A stretch of 64,000 nucleotides of DNA, from assembly GCA_947579605.1 (NCBI GenBank), contig OX388305.1, positions 32,067,542 to 32,131,541 on the forward strand, written 5' to 3'. Below, piece by piece: positions 21,785-33,290 of this stretch; the stretch's first letter is position 1; each line of letters begins with the position of its first letter. The notes under the pieces were generated by a model. The model was not told the origin of the DNA, made no database searches, and saw only the letters and a program-made list of their open reading frames with translations. The stretch is from Athripsodes cinereus. Lineage: Eukaryota; Arthropoda; Insecta; Trichoptera; Leptoceridae. A program made the position numbers and the translations under genes.

Positions 21785-21939
21785 TATTAAAATGATTAAG
21801 TTAAAACACTGTTACTTTCACTGTATAAATTTTATTTTCTAAGTTGACGGCACTGAAGATGGACTAAGTCCGAAAGGCCTCTGCCAAAATAAAATTTATA
21901 GAGTGAAAGTTACAGTGTTTTAATTTAATCATTTTAATA
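21785..21939. mobile_element. Foldback element with hammerhead ribozyme
   Basis: Arms about 21785-21838 and 21886-21939 are inverted repeats with a few mismatches (AAAATGATTAAGTTAAAACA; TATAAATTTTATTTT). The loop between them is a canonical hammerhead on the + strand. Arm sequence is unrelated to the other foldback families. Confidence 0.85.
21849..21885 (+). ncRNA. Type I hammerhead ribozyme candidate
   Basis: Stem I GGCA 21849-21852; core CUGAAGA 21853-21859; extra U 21860; helix II GGAC/GUCC with UAA loop 21861-21871; GAA 21872-21874; palindromic helix III AGGCCU 21875-21880; C17 21881; stem I' UGCC 21882-21885. Every required core base is present and the triplet is CUC. Helix III has no loop in cis, so the fold would work best as a dimer. 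Beyond a 10-nt internal loop the arms extend the stem. Confidence 0.75.
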
Positions 21940-22759
21940 TTAATAAAAATAAAGTAATTAATTCTAATGTAGGTATACGCAAAAAAAAAACTTCTCTATC
22001 CGAGATTGTTTTTGAATAATAGATTGATTATTTTCAACACTTTATTTAGGTGCGTGCAGTTCGTTTATCAACTGAATCTTTTTTCTCTAATAATGTATTA
22101 CTAGTAAAAAATGTAGTAATGAAAAACAAAACAAATCGATTTTTCGCTGACCCTCAAACACACATGACCTAAATAATTAGTTGACGTGCTCTCATTGTAA
22201 GAATATAATATATCTGAGTACAACTCATAACCTAAATTAAAAAGAAAACTTTTAATAACGTATTTATAATAATAATACTATTAGAAATAGTTAGCAACCT
22301 TCAAACGTAGGAATTTAGTTTTGTCACTCGGGTTATTTTTGCGTAACACGCAAGGTTTGATCGATTACACAAAATCTAGCAACTTAGCTTCATGCATATT
22401 TTCTACGTTTTGTTGCCTAGTTGTATGAACTTTATTTAATATAATATATATTTCTTTGTGTAACTCGTGTTATTATTTATATAGATTAAAGGCTATTTGT
22501 GGGTTTCACTCTTACCCTACGACCAACATTATTATTGGTATTACTTACTCGTATTATATGTATGAACACGCATCTGCGTTATAAAAATGCTTCTTCTCCA
22601 AGTGCTTCTCTTTTAGAGAATCTCAAAAAATAAAAAAGATTGGTTATTATTTTATGATGTGATTAACTTAATTTCAGAGAATCCACATATATTTTCATAG
22701 AGTAAATAAATCGACTTATATTTGCGAAAGAAGAAATGAAATTTAGCATTTGATAATAC
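21940..22759. other. AT-rich DNA, nothing identifiable
   Basis: No gene or repeat recognised. Confidence 0.35.
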
Positions 22760-24010
22760 TTACGCTGTTCATAGATATGATAACACTTCTTTTTCTTCAT
22801 GTATCGTGTTGAGTCTCCAGACGTTGACTATCACTTTTGAGAATGTGTCCTTATCATGCCCTAAATAGGACACTTTCCGAGTTTTAATATTTGATATTAG
22901 TTCTCTATTCGTTCTGACTTTTTGGAGGACCAAAGCATTGATGATCATGTTCATTCAAAGTATGTATGTATGTATATTGGATTTCGAAGCATTCTTCGAT
23001 GTCTTGACTTTTCAAATACCTCCAACCAGTTTATGCTACTCACTTTGAGGGTCCAATTTTAAACCACATAACAACACTGACCATATTTAGCATTTAACTA
23101 GCCATTGTCTAAACTTCGGATTAAGTTTGCGGTTGCAATATATTTGTCAAAGTCTGTTAAAAGCGGCTTGTGTTGCTTCTGTCCTACACTTATTTCGATT
23201 TCTGAGAAAAGGTCTTCCACCAAGATACTAACTACATATTTACACTTCTTTACAATCTCTATGTCAGATTGAGACGTGCTCCTGCGTGATCTTGCCGGCT
23301 AAATGTTATGAACTTTTATTTGCTAACATCCACGTTAAACCCCAGTCGCACACCAGCATCGTTTAATCTGTTAATATGTGTTTAAGTTATCAATGCTGTC
23401 AGCAAAAATAACTGTCATCCATGTATCTGATGTTTATATGAGCATTGTCAACCTCGACTCCTAGATCCACATTATGTTAAGCCTTCTTGAATATTATATC
23501 GTGATATAAATTGAAAAGTATTTATGATATATCGTAACCCCGTTAAACTTCACGATAAATACTACAATACAACTTGGTTTGAGTAAAGGATTAAAATAAT
23601 TTTAATACCTTTATCATCTCGTTCTTGTTGCATCCTGATGAGACAGGGTGTTTTACTCTGTCTAGCGTGTTTTTATAATTTATAATTCAGCCAAAAATGT
23701 ATTTCCTTTGATCATAGCATTCCTGGAGTAACACATTTATTAAAAGTAATACCACACTTATAAAAAGAGTTTTCCGCAATGTATTTATGTATCACTTTGA
23801 ATTTTAATAGGTTTGCAACCAGTTTCTACACGTAAAGTCAATTCAAAAGTAGATTGTAATATTTTCAATCTGCTTATGAATGACAATATTAAGTAGGTAA
23901 CCAAGAGTACCTTTGAAGCCACACTGGAAATCAGATGGTACTCATTTTATTCCTGATTCTTGAGTGTATGACCTCCAAGAATATCTTCAACGCTACTTTT
24001 GTAGAATTAA
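22760..24010 (-). pseudogene. Fossil RTE-like LINE reverse transcriptase
   Basis: The minus strand, read through many stops and frameshifts, keeps the order of an RTE-type reverse transcriptase. Near 23645-23685 there is NYKNTLDRVKH, matching the (D)YKKAFDRV motif that holds a catalytic Asp (here altered to Asn-Tyr). Near 23483-23527 is LFNLYHDIIFKKA. At 23414-23425 is YMDD, the catalytic box (usual form YADD), within VDNAHINIRYMDD. A region like KCYVWSVLL follows, then TRKVSYLGHDKDTF near 22830, the usual end of this family. Dead and old. It is a different LINE from LINE-A, LINE-B and the CR1-like element. Confidence 0.8.
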
Positions 24011-25477
24011 AATATTGTGGATAGCTGAATTTATAAAATTGTATATGACATGTAGGTATCGAAATACTTGCATTTAGTTAAAAGACATAATGCTACATAT
24101 TTTAGACTTTTAATTTTCTTATATTCCAATAAAAAATATGTGCAAGGGAGAAATAGTCAGCATTTTATACACAGTTTTGTGAATAAAAAACTGTATATTT
24201 TCATACTATTCTCTTTATTGGTTGAAATCTGTTAATTTGTATTTAGAGTGTGATATAATAAAATATTCTTCAATGTCAATAAAAGCTTTCCTAGACAAAC
24301 ATTCACATTGGATTAACACGAAGTCCCGCTAAATGAATAGGAACGTATACGTGAGGCTTTAGGTATGTTTAGTTATACTAATTTGTTATGTGAGTAATAT
24401 TGCGTGACTCTCACTCCACGTGAAAAAGGTTTATTAGTCATTTATGATTTCATCGTAGCACCCGAATATTAACTATATATTTTATTACATACCTACATAT
24501 TATGTACTTATGTGAGGGAGAATTTTTTGTGTGTCACATCGGCATTTATAGAAATTTTTACACAACAGTTATGTCAACATTTTCTAATATCTATTAACAT
24601 TTGCAAAAGTGTTTACCTAAATTTGTAATTTTGAAAAAGTCAACTTTTGTTCCCAAAATCATTGATATACATACCTCCTGAAATTGGATGGGAGCCTCAC
24701 TATTTAACTCAATACATCGCATATAATAATCTCGTCAATATCTTCAATTTAGAAATGATATGTAGATTTTCCTTTCCTGATTATCTTATATTAACTTAGT
24801 CAATAAGATATCTCGAGAAGAGAGAAATGAATGGATACAGTATTGTTATATTTGAATGAATACAGGTAGGTATATTTACATTTTTTTGACAATTATAGCA
24901 TAGTTTTTTTAATATTTTTTTTAGCAAACAATTCCAACCATCTCACATTTTTAAAAGGATTATAAAAATCATCTATGGAACATTCAGAACAGATGATAAA
25001 ATTCGATATTATATAAAAGATTAGTGTACTCAGGATGTTTTTGATTTTCTTTATAATATAACAATATCAAATATGTGGAGCTTTTTAATCCCAGTTTTCA
25101 TAAGTTGGTTATTTTGGAAACACATTAAATTTAACCCTTCCTTGTTGCTTAATTTCAATTTTACATATATAAGAATTTGAGATATTTCATGATCTGATAA
25201 CCACCTTATATTTAGTATAATCTCTATGGGGTGAACAGTTTTTCCATTTTGATGCCAATTTTCCATACTTTTCTCTAATTTTATTATTTGTCTACTTTTT
25301 TTTCATCTTCTTTTTTCGAGATCCTTGGGGTGCGAGGGGAGGCAGCGGTTTTATAATATATCAAAATGACACCGAAATAGGAATTTGCGTTTTGCTCCTA
25401 AAAGTCGGAAAAAATACGATGGTTTTATGATTGTTAAACAAAGGTGACGAAAAAGTGGAACTGTAAAAAATATTCAA
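24011..25477. other. AT-rich DNA, nothing identifiable
   Basis: No gene or repeat recognised; the 71-codon frame at 25051-25266 has no motif. Confidence 0.35.
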
Positions 25478-25562
25478 AATATTAATATTTTAGAACAATA
25501 AGATATTGATATTTTTGAATAATAAGATATTCAAGATATTGATATTTTGAGCAATAAGATAT
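25478..25562. repeat. Imperfect tandem repeat, about 30-bp units
   Basis: Three degenerate copies of ATATTGATATTTT..GA followed by AATAAGAT. Confidence 0.6.
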
Positions 25563-26689
25563 CCGGAGTAATGAGAAAAATCTTACGTCTATGGCATGCG
25601 TATGAAAGCTTGTACTATAGGTAATTCAAACTTACAGAGTTGCTAAGAAGAAAAACGAAGTATCACTGACATAATAATGTTCACATAACATTAAGTTGTA
25701 GCGTGATATGAATATTGAGAAGGTATTCATAAAACGGTAAAATTTAATATGAACCAACATCATGTTTATACTCGTACCTATATGATATATGTATATACGA
25801 GAGGTGAAGCATTGCGACGCGGCGTTATGTCGCCCACACAATTATTATGTGAGGAGCTTGATTACTATAAAGTACACACATACACAATTAGTGTCTATAT
25901 ACCTACATATATAACATAGTTCAATATACATAATATGTGTGTGTATCCATCATCCCTCATATCGCATTCCTATAACTTCTAGATGTATACCTTACCAAGT
26001 TCACTATATCAGCGAGGTCTACTTCTTAATCCATCGAAGTCCCAAGCGATTAATAAAGTATGGATAACGTTTCTCAATTTCGCCCCTTTGTCATCTTTAA
26101 TTTTAATTATTCCATAATTTCTTTCGCTGATAAGGTCATAAATTTGAGTATATTGTATTTTGAAAGTATTCTGTCTTGGTGGAGGCATGTTAAAGGGCGT
26201 TTGTTTCTTTATAATATTCTCTTAAAATAATTTAAAATTTTCATCCTATTAACATAAAAGTACATATTTCTCATTGAATATTATTACTTTTATATTTGAG
26301 TATGCAGATGTACGCTGTTTAGACCTCTCAGTCGAGGCGCTGGATAAACTGGAAAGCCAATCAGTATATTTTTGATCATAAAAAGCGCGTACACATTTTT
26401 CAGTTCCAGTAACGCCTTGGCTGAGGGATGATTACTCATCGTAGGGATGTACAAAATGTACATATTACCTATCTTGTTTACAAAATTCTGTTCAATCCTT
26501 TCGCACCATCTTACTTGATTCAAATATTTTTCTTCTTACAATCACACGGTCTATCACTTAGTTCAGCTAAAATAATCGCACTTATTTACGAAGGATTAAC
26601 TATGTGACAGTTGCGAGACATTTTTGAAATAAGTATTTATACCTACTACGAATTATCTGTTATTTGATTTCGCCAAAGTTAATTTTAAT
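25563..26689. other. No identifiable gene or repeat
   Basis: Minus frames at 25632-25841 and 26290-26523 have ordinary composition for noncoding DNA and no recognised motif. Confidence 0.3.
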
Positions 26690-26952
26690 AGCATGCAGCA
26701 GAGGCCTGAGTCAATAACACACTTTCGCGTCACGTTCCCGCTCCGTTAGCGTTCGGGTGCAGACGATGTTGCAAGCAAGTGTCAATTTCGTTGCTAAGAT
26801 ACACAATAGTTACGAAAATTAACACTTTGGCGCAACATCGTCTGCACCCGAACGCTAACGGAGCGGGAACGTGACGCGAAAGTGTGTTATTGACTCAGGC
26901 CTCTGGTCTGTTGGCTACCCCACTTGTGGAATATGCTGTGATGGTGTAGTAG
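26690..26952 (+). mobile_element. T-SINE 3' end split by a foldback
   Basis: GCATGCAGCA at 26691-26700 and TGGTCTGTTGGCTACCCCAC from 26904 are the two sides of the T-SINE block that is continuous elsewhere (for example 42010-42040). It ends ATGCTGTGATGGTGTAGTAG. Confidence 0.75.
26701..26903. mobile_element. FB2 foldback, perfect 71-bp arms
   Basis: 26701-26771 and 26833-26903 are exact reverse complements (GAGGCCTGAGTCAATAACAC...). Pairing continues imperfectly inward (AGTGTCAATTTCGT with ACGAAAATTAACACT). The arms are much richer in GC than the surroundings. Flanking CA and TG extend the pairing by two bases. No ORF. Related degenerate copy at 10130. Confidence 0.9.
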
Positions 26953-27498
26953 TAATTTTATTTGGTAATTTTATATTATTTCACATTGAATTTATAGCTT
27001 TTATCTAAAATAAAAAGAATTAATGTAGTATTTTATTAATTTTTCGCTAAATTTATTTATTTATCCCTGATATTATATTTCATACATAATCAATGCAGGA
27101 ATCGTTTTATTAATTTGGTGAAAAGTACTACATATCTACATGTGCTGCAATGATTCATAGGATTTATACAAAGAAATTATTAACCATTGAAAGTTTTTTC
27201 AACAGTCAACATTTATAAATAGCCTATTGATAACAGACAGTATGTATTTACGTTTTTATACGAAGCGATGTGGATTGTACATAATAGTGACGTGTTGTCG
27301 TAAGTCAATAATCCAATAATTGCTTCATATGAATCAGGGAAATGTACTATCATACTTCTTTAATTTTCCAATGAAAATTATACCTTCGAGCATTCTGCTT
27401 AAGTTTGGAAAATCCTTAAACATTCTCATATTACTTCGTCTCTTTTGTGGCACGTAAAAAAATACAAATGTTAATTTTCCGCAATGGGGAACTTAGTA
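26953..27498. other. AT-rich DNA, nothing identifiable
   Basis: No gene or repeat recognised. Confidence 0.35.
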
Positions 27499-28156
27499 CA
27501 GAAAATTAGAAAAATTATGATGCTTTTTAAAGACTTTTATCACCATTTGAAAAAGCAATTTTCACACTTCGCCGCGAAAACGTCTACCCATGGCGGAACA
27601 AGTGTTTGACGTCATCAAACGCTACAGAGAGTACTACGAGTCAAATGAGTGCCGACGACGAACGACGTCATAATGCACTAATTCAATGACATGGCGTTTA
27701 AAATTTTGACAGAAAATATAGATTTTAAAGTGAGGTCCTCAGTGGATGAATGGGGAATATGCATGTGTGAGGAATATGAATATAATAATGTTGTCATTTT
27801 ATTTTGATAAATATACGCTAATCACGAATACCTTTATAAGAAACGATAAAATAAAACTTTTCATTCATTATTTTTATTTTAAAAATCCATATTTTCTGTC
27901 AAAATTTTAAAGGCCTTGTCATGAATTAACCCGTTGTGACGTCGTTAGGCAGTAAGTTGTATTGGCACGCATTTAACTCGTAGCATCTGATGACACATTT
28001 GAATGTCTGTAGCATCTGATGACGTCACATAGCTGTTCCGCCATGGGTGAGCCGTTTTGCGGTGAAGTGTAATAATTGCTTTTTCAAATGATGATAAAAA
28101 CCTTTAAAATGAACATTAAAATATATAAAAACCATTATAATTTTTCTAATTTTCTG
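27499..28156. mobile_element. Non-autonomous element with long inverted repeats, 658 bp
   Basis: Both ends read CAGAAAATTAGAAAAATTAT inward, and similarity continues over roughly 200 bp per side (ATTTGAAAAAGCAATT, CCCATGGCGGAACA, GACGTCATCA, AATTTTGACAGAAAATAT). The centre holds AT-rich unique DNA. The right side contains a local tandem repeat of GTAGCATCTGATGACG. No transposase frame. Superfamily not assignable from the ends. Confidence 0.8.
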
Positions 28157-28164
28157 ACATTGAC

Positions 28165-28342
28165 ATCGAAGACATTGTACATCTTAAATTCAGCGATGAG
28201 GTTTGCCACCCATCCTGAATGTCTTAATTTTATATTGGCACGAAGAGGACAGCTTGCATGTTTCTTACATGCAGCTGGTCTGCTGGTTACCCCACTTGTG
28301 GGATATGCCGTGATGGTATAGTAGTAGTAGTAGTAGTAGTAA
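28165..28342 (+). mobile_element. T-SINE, 5'-truncated, TAG tail
   Basis: Well preserved from ACATTGTACATCTTAAATTC through GCGATGAGGTTTGCCACCC and GGCACGAAGAGGACAGCTTG to CCACTTGTGGGATATGCCG, then GTGATGGTATAG and a (TAG)n tail to 28342. Confidence 0.9.
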
Positions 28343-28531
28343 TTTTCTGTACTATTTTTGGAGCTGATTTTTTTTTATTTACTTTCCTCATTGAGCCTCC
28401 TGAATACTTTTTATGCATCTTAATATATAATTTATATGATAATATATATGTCCAATATTTAATTCCATTGATTCCTGGGTTTATGGGATCATTGTCACCT
28501 TTTTAGTGACAATGATTTCAGAGTATTAGCA
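28343..28531. other. AT-rich DNA, nothing identifiable
   Basis: No repeat recognised. Confidence 0.3.
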
Positions 28532-28720
28532 ATATTTATTTATTTAGCTAATATACGGCTAATGCCTTTTACAGGATAGGTATGAAGAAAATAATAATAT
28601 GAGCTATAATTTATGAGTTATAACTCACTTAAACTTATGAGCTATACAAATAATAACTTATTGGTAATATAGGTATCTTGCAAACAAAACAATAATACAC
28701 AGCAAAATAACAACTACTTA
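28532..28720 (-). mobile_element. LINE 3' tail, reverse orientation
   Basis: TTTATTTATTTAG tract followed by CGGCTAATGCCTTTTACAGG. It shares AATAATACACAGC with the longer copy at 32858. Confidence 0.5.
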
Positions 28721-29199
28721 GTTAAAAAAAATAATATCGTGGGAAGTACTGAATGAATTCGAAATACGGAAGTACTGAAGTCGAAAATAAGTTTTTTATG
28801 TTTTTTTTTTGGTCTTGTTATTTAAACTCTTTTGTCGCAATGATAAGCTACAAGCAACTTCAGATACAATTATTGATATCTATTCTTAGGTAGTAAATTT
28901 ATACGTATTTATGGTTTAGATCATTTTTGTTCTAAATTAATTTAAATTTTCATGGATAGGTATATGCTGCGCATGCGCCTTTCAGACCAGAATACTAACA
29001 ATAATAGTATCTATATCTATTAGGTGCAACATACCTCATCGTGATACTACGGTTATCTGAATATATATACGATATTCGCTGTACATATACACACTTAGAT
29101 AGCCCCCGTGTGTGCTTTATTTCTTTATACGTAGATATAGATAGATAGGTGGGTTCAAATACATACTGGATTATATACCTATATGTGAGACAGGCGGAT

Positions 29200-29370
29200 A
29201 CTCACCCCCAGATAGCGGTACGTATGTAGGTATATACTATTACTAGAATACAACGTACTATACTATACTACTCTATTCACATTATTCCAGTATCCAGTAC
29301 CTATCCGCCGCTCGGTAGTTGAGTTTGTATTCGCTGACGTGCCAGCCGTACCCCCATCCCCCATCAGCCG
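29200..29370. other. GC-richer island, possible regulatory or 5' exon DNA
   Basis: CTATCCGCCGCTCGGTAG and GCTGACGTGCCAGCCGTACC stand out from AT-rich flanks. No open frame or convincing splice pair, so only the compositional change is supported. Confidence 0.25.
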
Positions 29371-29757
29371 GGTGATTATTTTTATTTTATGTGAAGTGCA
29401 GTATTGTGTACGTACAACAATAAATATCACAAGAACTTGAAATTAATAATTATTACGTAGATACCAGTATAAAAAAGTGTGTTATAAATGTTTCACAGTT
29501 AGCTGCTAGCCTTGATCTATTTTCAGGCTACTACTACCACAGTACATTTATATTTATACACATGACAGCATAGGATAACGACATTAATTGGAAAGTGCCT
29601 AGTGTAATAACAATTTATATACTCATAGCTCTTACATAATATATTATTGTGTGTAGGGAGGAATAATTATTGTGATAAGTATAGAATACCTACGATAAAA
29701 CGAAATATAGAAATCGTCTTTATTTCTGTTCAACAAATAGGTACATATTATATAAAT

Positions 29758-30070
29758 AACTAGCGGTCCACCCCAGCTTCCCGCGGGTAGATAGATATTT
29801 AAAAAATTATTAAGCTTTCATACAGATCTTAAAAAATCTTTTATTTATTCTATTAAAAGAATATTTTGGGTAATTTTTACACCTTGGGTTACATGCATTG
29901 TTGGAGTTTTAGTAAGGATCCCCTTTTTTTGAAAATATAATATAGCCTATATCACCCGGGAAGAGTGTAGCTTCCCAACAGTGAAAGAATTTTTCAAATT
30001 GGTTCAGTAGTTTCGGAGCCTATTCAATGCAAACAATCAAATATTTCCTCTTTATAATATTAGTATAGAT
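29758..30070 (+). mobile_element. Common arthropod repeat, CTAGCGG type
   Basis: Starts AACTAGCGGTCCACCCCAGC, contains TTCAAATTGGTTCAGTAGTT and ends TATAATATTAGTATAGAT. This start, the ATTGGTTCAGTAGTTT block and the TTAGTATAGAT end form a widespread insect repeat (retroelement-derived; exact class not settled here). A relative lies at 39614. Confidence 0.75.
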
Positions 30071-30609
30071 AATTGCCATCACCGCTGATTTCATGTTCCT
30101 ATCGAAGTTGTTTTATTAGTGAAATGAATTGACATTATTGTATATACCCGTACCAATCTACTTATCTATGTTTTACAGAATTATTTTCTTTATGTCCACT
30201 TTTATTGTCGCTCATCAAGGTGATGTAATGTATCATATTAATACAATAAATGTAATTGAATATAAGTTTATTATGAGATATAAAAGATCCTTGATAATAA
30301 TTGAATTAAACTAAAATAATTTGTACGTAATGTTGTATAACCTAGTTACTGAGTGTTATTTAATTTCTGACATTTGGAAATTAATATTCATTGTGGTTAT
30401 TATGCAATCTGAGTACATTTTGTTCTAATAAGTTTCTAAGTATAATTAAAGATGTATGAGGTGAAAGTTTTCATACTGTCTAGTGAAATTCAAGCTAATA
30501 ATTTCTATAAATGAATTTGGTTGCAACAGTGTAAAAAGAAATAGATTGATTATACAAGGTTTGTATGCGACTTTGTTGCGAAAAATTGCCGTAAATAAGT
30601 ATGTGTTAA
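30071..30609. other. AT-rich DNA, nothing identifiable
   Basis: No gene or repeat recognised. Confidence 0.3.
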
Positions 30610-30782
30610 GTTTCAAAAAAAAATATCTGGGTTTTCGTTATAAACCCAAATACAACCTTATATACCTTTCACAGTAAACTAAATGCTTGTGTCGTGAGGG
30701 GGGGAGTTTGCCGGTACCTGGGATCGAATCGCACACCTCTTGTGTATGACACCGAGGCTCTACCGCTCGGCTACCAACAAAC
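30610..30782 (-). mobile_element. SINE-B, tRNA-derived
   Basis: On the minus strand: GGTAGCCGAGCGGTAGAGCC (A-box region), GTGCGATTCGATCCCAGGTA (B-box), then a body ending AAGGTTGTATTTGGGTTTAT. Other copies at 39018, 51118 and 58768. Confidence 0.85.
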
Positions 30783-30959
30783 TTTATAAAAATAAATGTA
30801 AAACCTTGTGCTATTCAAACTTTACCTAGTTACTGGAAAATTAAAATAATTGATATTACAAATGAACTCTATTTGTAATGATAATAAAAATTAATGAATT
30901 TAGTTTTTTTATACAACAAAAAATACAACACCAAATACTCTCACAACTTTTATACTACT

Positions 30960-31135
30960 ACTTTAGCATCAAGGCATATACCACATGTGGGGTAGCCAGC
31001 AGACTGGTCGCATACAATAATCATTCATGCCGTCCTCACTGCGCAAACAAAAATTAAGAGATGCAGAATGGTTGGCTTACCTCATCCTTAAATTAACTAT
31101 TTGCTTTTTACAGGAAACTCGAAAACTTGCATTTA
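30960..31135 (-). mobile_element. T-SINE copy, 5'-incomplete
   Basis: Reverse copy: GGCATATACCACATGTGGGG, AACAAAAATTAAGAGATGC, TTTTTACAGGAAACTCGAAA. Stops before the 5' terminal block. Confidence 0.75.
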
Positions 31136-32086
31136 TCTTTTAATTAGAACATTTACTTCAGTACTCGTCTATTCGTTGCGGTCAATCCGTTACTAAACAT
31201 TTTGAGTAAAGGGAGTTGAATTACTTTTTGGGGAAATATTTTAATCGGCGACCGAAAAAACAGATTACTAACCAACAATGAACTGACTCTTATATCACTT
31301 GTGTTACAAAAAATTAAGTTGATCCATAATATTATATACGTACCAAATAATAGTAAATTTATCAATATTATTTTTACAGTAAACAATTGTATGAGGTCAC
31401 ATTAATTTATTGTGAATTAAAAACATTAAACTATTATTAGGTATAAGGCTTAGAAAAGACGGCGTTATATTTTATTAGAAGTGCCCTGGAACGGGACACG
31501 AATCCGCGCCCCATTGTCTTTGTGAGGTATACGAGTATATTGTTTAATAAGTGCTTTATTTTAGAATTGAAAATTTATCCACAGGTAAGTAACCAAGTTT
31601 TTCATTTTATACAAAAAATGTTTGACGTCGATTAGATTTTCTTCTTCTTCCTGTCGTAGAAGATTGGCGATTTGTTCACTCGTAATTAGATTCCTTCCAC
31701 GACTCTATTACATCTACGTGTAAGTAACTTAAATTTTTTATTGTTTTTATTACATCACTATTACAAATCACTCGAATTGGGTGGATTGCCGGAACCAATT
31801 AATAATTACATAACTATATGATGTTTGCCTTTTAATATACATTTAATATATTATTTTTTATTATACAGTCTTCAAATATAAAAAAAGAACATTTTCAAAT
31901 AAAGTAAGTTACAAAATTTGAAATAAGTAAAAACATGTCAAAATCAGTGGAAACAAAATAAGCACTAGACTAACACAACAACATAAAGCTACGTAAAACT
32001 TATATAACATACAAAATAAAAGTTCTATACTACATAAGTTTCTGCCCATCATATTCCCGGTTTTTTGTACCAAATTTTGTTTATTT
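31136..32086. other. AT-rich DNA with a tRNA-like fragment
   Basis: At 31483-31520 GGGACACGAATCCGCGCCCC resembles, on the minus strand, a tRNA B-box arm of a decayed SINE. Nothing else recognised. Confidence 0.3.
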
Positions 32087-32215
32087 TTCCTATGATGATG
32101 ATGAAGATTTTGGATGATTTTATTTTGACGCCGTTTAACAGTCCTTTGACCGTCTCAAGGGCGCCAGTGAAGAGTTCAGTTTTTAATTTATTTCTGAAGC
32201 TGGCACCTGTGTGTG
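32087..32215 (-). mobile_element. CR1/L2-like LINE, 3' end
   Basis: Reverse copy: GATGATGATGAAG tail, GACGCCGTTTAACAGTCC, GACCGTCTCAAGGGCGCC, then AGTGAAGAGTTCAG, which on the minus strand encodes the ELFTGA end seen at 62450. Confidence 0.8.
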
Positions 32216-32857
32216 CATTTTGGATCCATTTTATGCATTTTTATAATTTTAATAAAAACATATGTACCTATTCGTGTTTCTCCGCCTTAAGATGATATTG
32301 AAAGCTTACAGAAGTGTTTAAGATTTGAAAGATTTGGTTGGTAGGCTACTTGCCCGTGATGACATTTTTTTTGTTTGCAAATGCGGATAAACAGGAGTCA
32401 TTGACTCTTGAGATATCTGGGTATGTCGAGGGTCTTTCAATATATTTAAAAAAAATAATGATTTTTTAAAAAAAAAAAAAATTCAGTATGTAAATATTAT
32501 TCAATAATAATTGTTCTCCATCTGAAGGAAAAGGAAGTGCTTAGTTAGTTATTATGATAGAATAAATAGTTACATAGTTATTCTATCCTTGACATATTGC
32601 GTACCACTGTAACTACTAATACTATGCGTGATGTAACCATTGGTGTTTGTGTGAATAAAATAAAACTTCCCCGTTTTATATATTGTATGTGTAATATGCA
32701 CAGTGTTGTAGAGGCAGTAAACAATATTTGTGGCAATTTTCCCCCATCATTTATACGCCAACATCTAGACGGGATTTCCCCCACCCATATGGCCTCAAAA
32801 GAACATGGGGTAACCAAATGTAACATTAAATCCATTATTTTATTATTGCAATTTTGA

Positions 32858-33290
32858 TTTTTATTTTATTTATTTATTTATTTTAATTATCTTTGAGAAA
32901 CAAACAGTTATGACATAAATAATAATACACAGCCAAATCAATTACAATTATTAAACCAGCAAAGTTTACAAATATTATCTGGTTTTATAAAACAAGACAT
33001 TTCAAAAAGAAAGGTAAAAAGAAGAAAGCCTCAAAGCACATGCAATCAATCATCTCCAGTCAAGAAGGGAATAAAGGAATGGGACAGGAAATTGGAGCAG
33101 AAAGGAAAGCATCAATTGATTATACCCCATGAGACCCCGAAGTCACCAGGGATCTTTTAATAGTGTCGTTGAAACGCCCTAAGGATGTATCGAATACATC
33201 TATATGATCAAAAAATGAGTTGAAATTGTTACATGCTCGGTATATGAATGAGCTCTGCAGATAGATGGTTGCGCAATAGATTTTTTTTTT
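32858..33290 (-). mobile_element. LINE 3' fragment, reverse orientation
   Basis: Begins with a (TTTA)n tract; AATAATACACAGCCAAATCA is shared with 28532. The body includes CCATGAGACCCCGAAGTCAC, typical of a decayed LINE 3' region. A minus frame is not intact. Confidence 0.5.

Noticed and set aside
23634..23668. CTGATGA followed by a GACAG/CTGTC stem, resembling a hammerhead core on the + strand.
   Set aside because: No GAA follows helix II and no stem I or NUH site fits. It lies antisense to the RTE remnant's coding block, so it is chance.
26290..26523. 77-codon minus-strand frame.
   Set aside because: No recognised motif, no repeat or codon-bias support.
31483..31520. tRNA-like arm on the minus strand.
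   Set aside because: Only a B-box-like piece remains; too short for a gene or a confident SINE.
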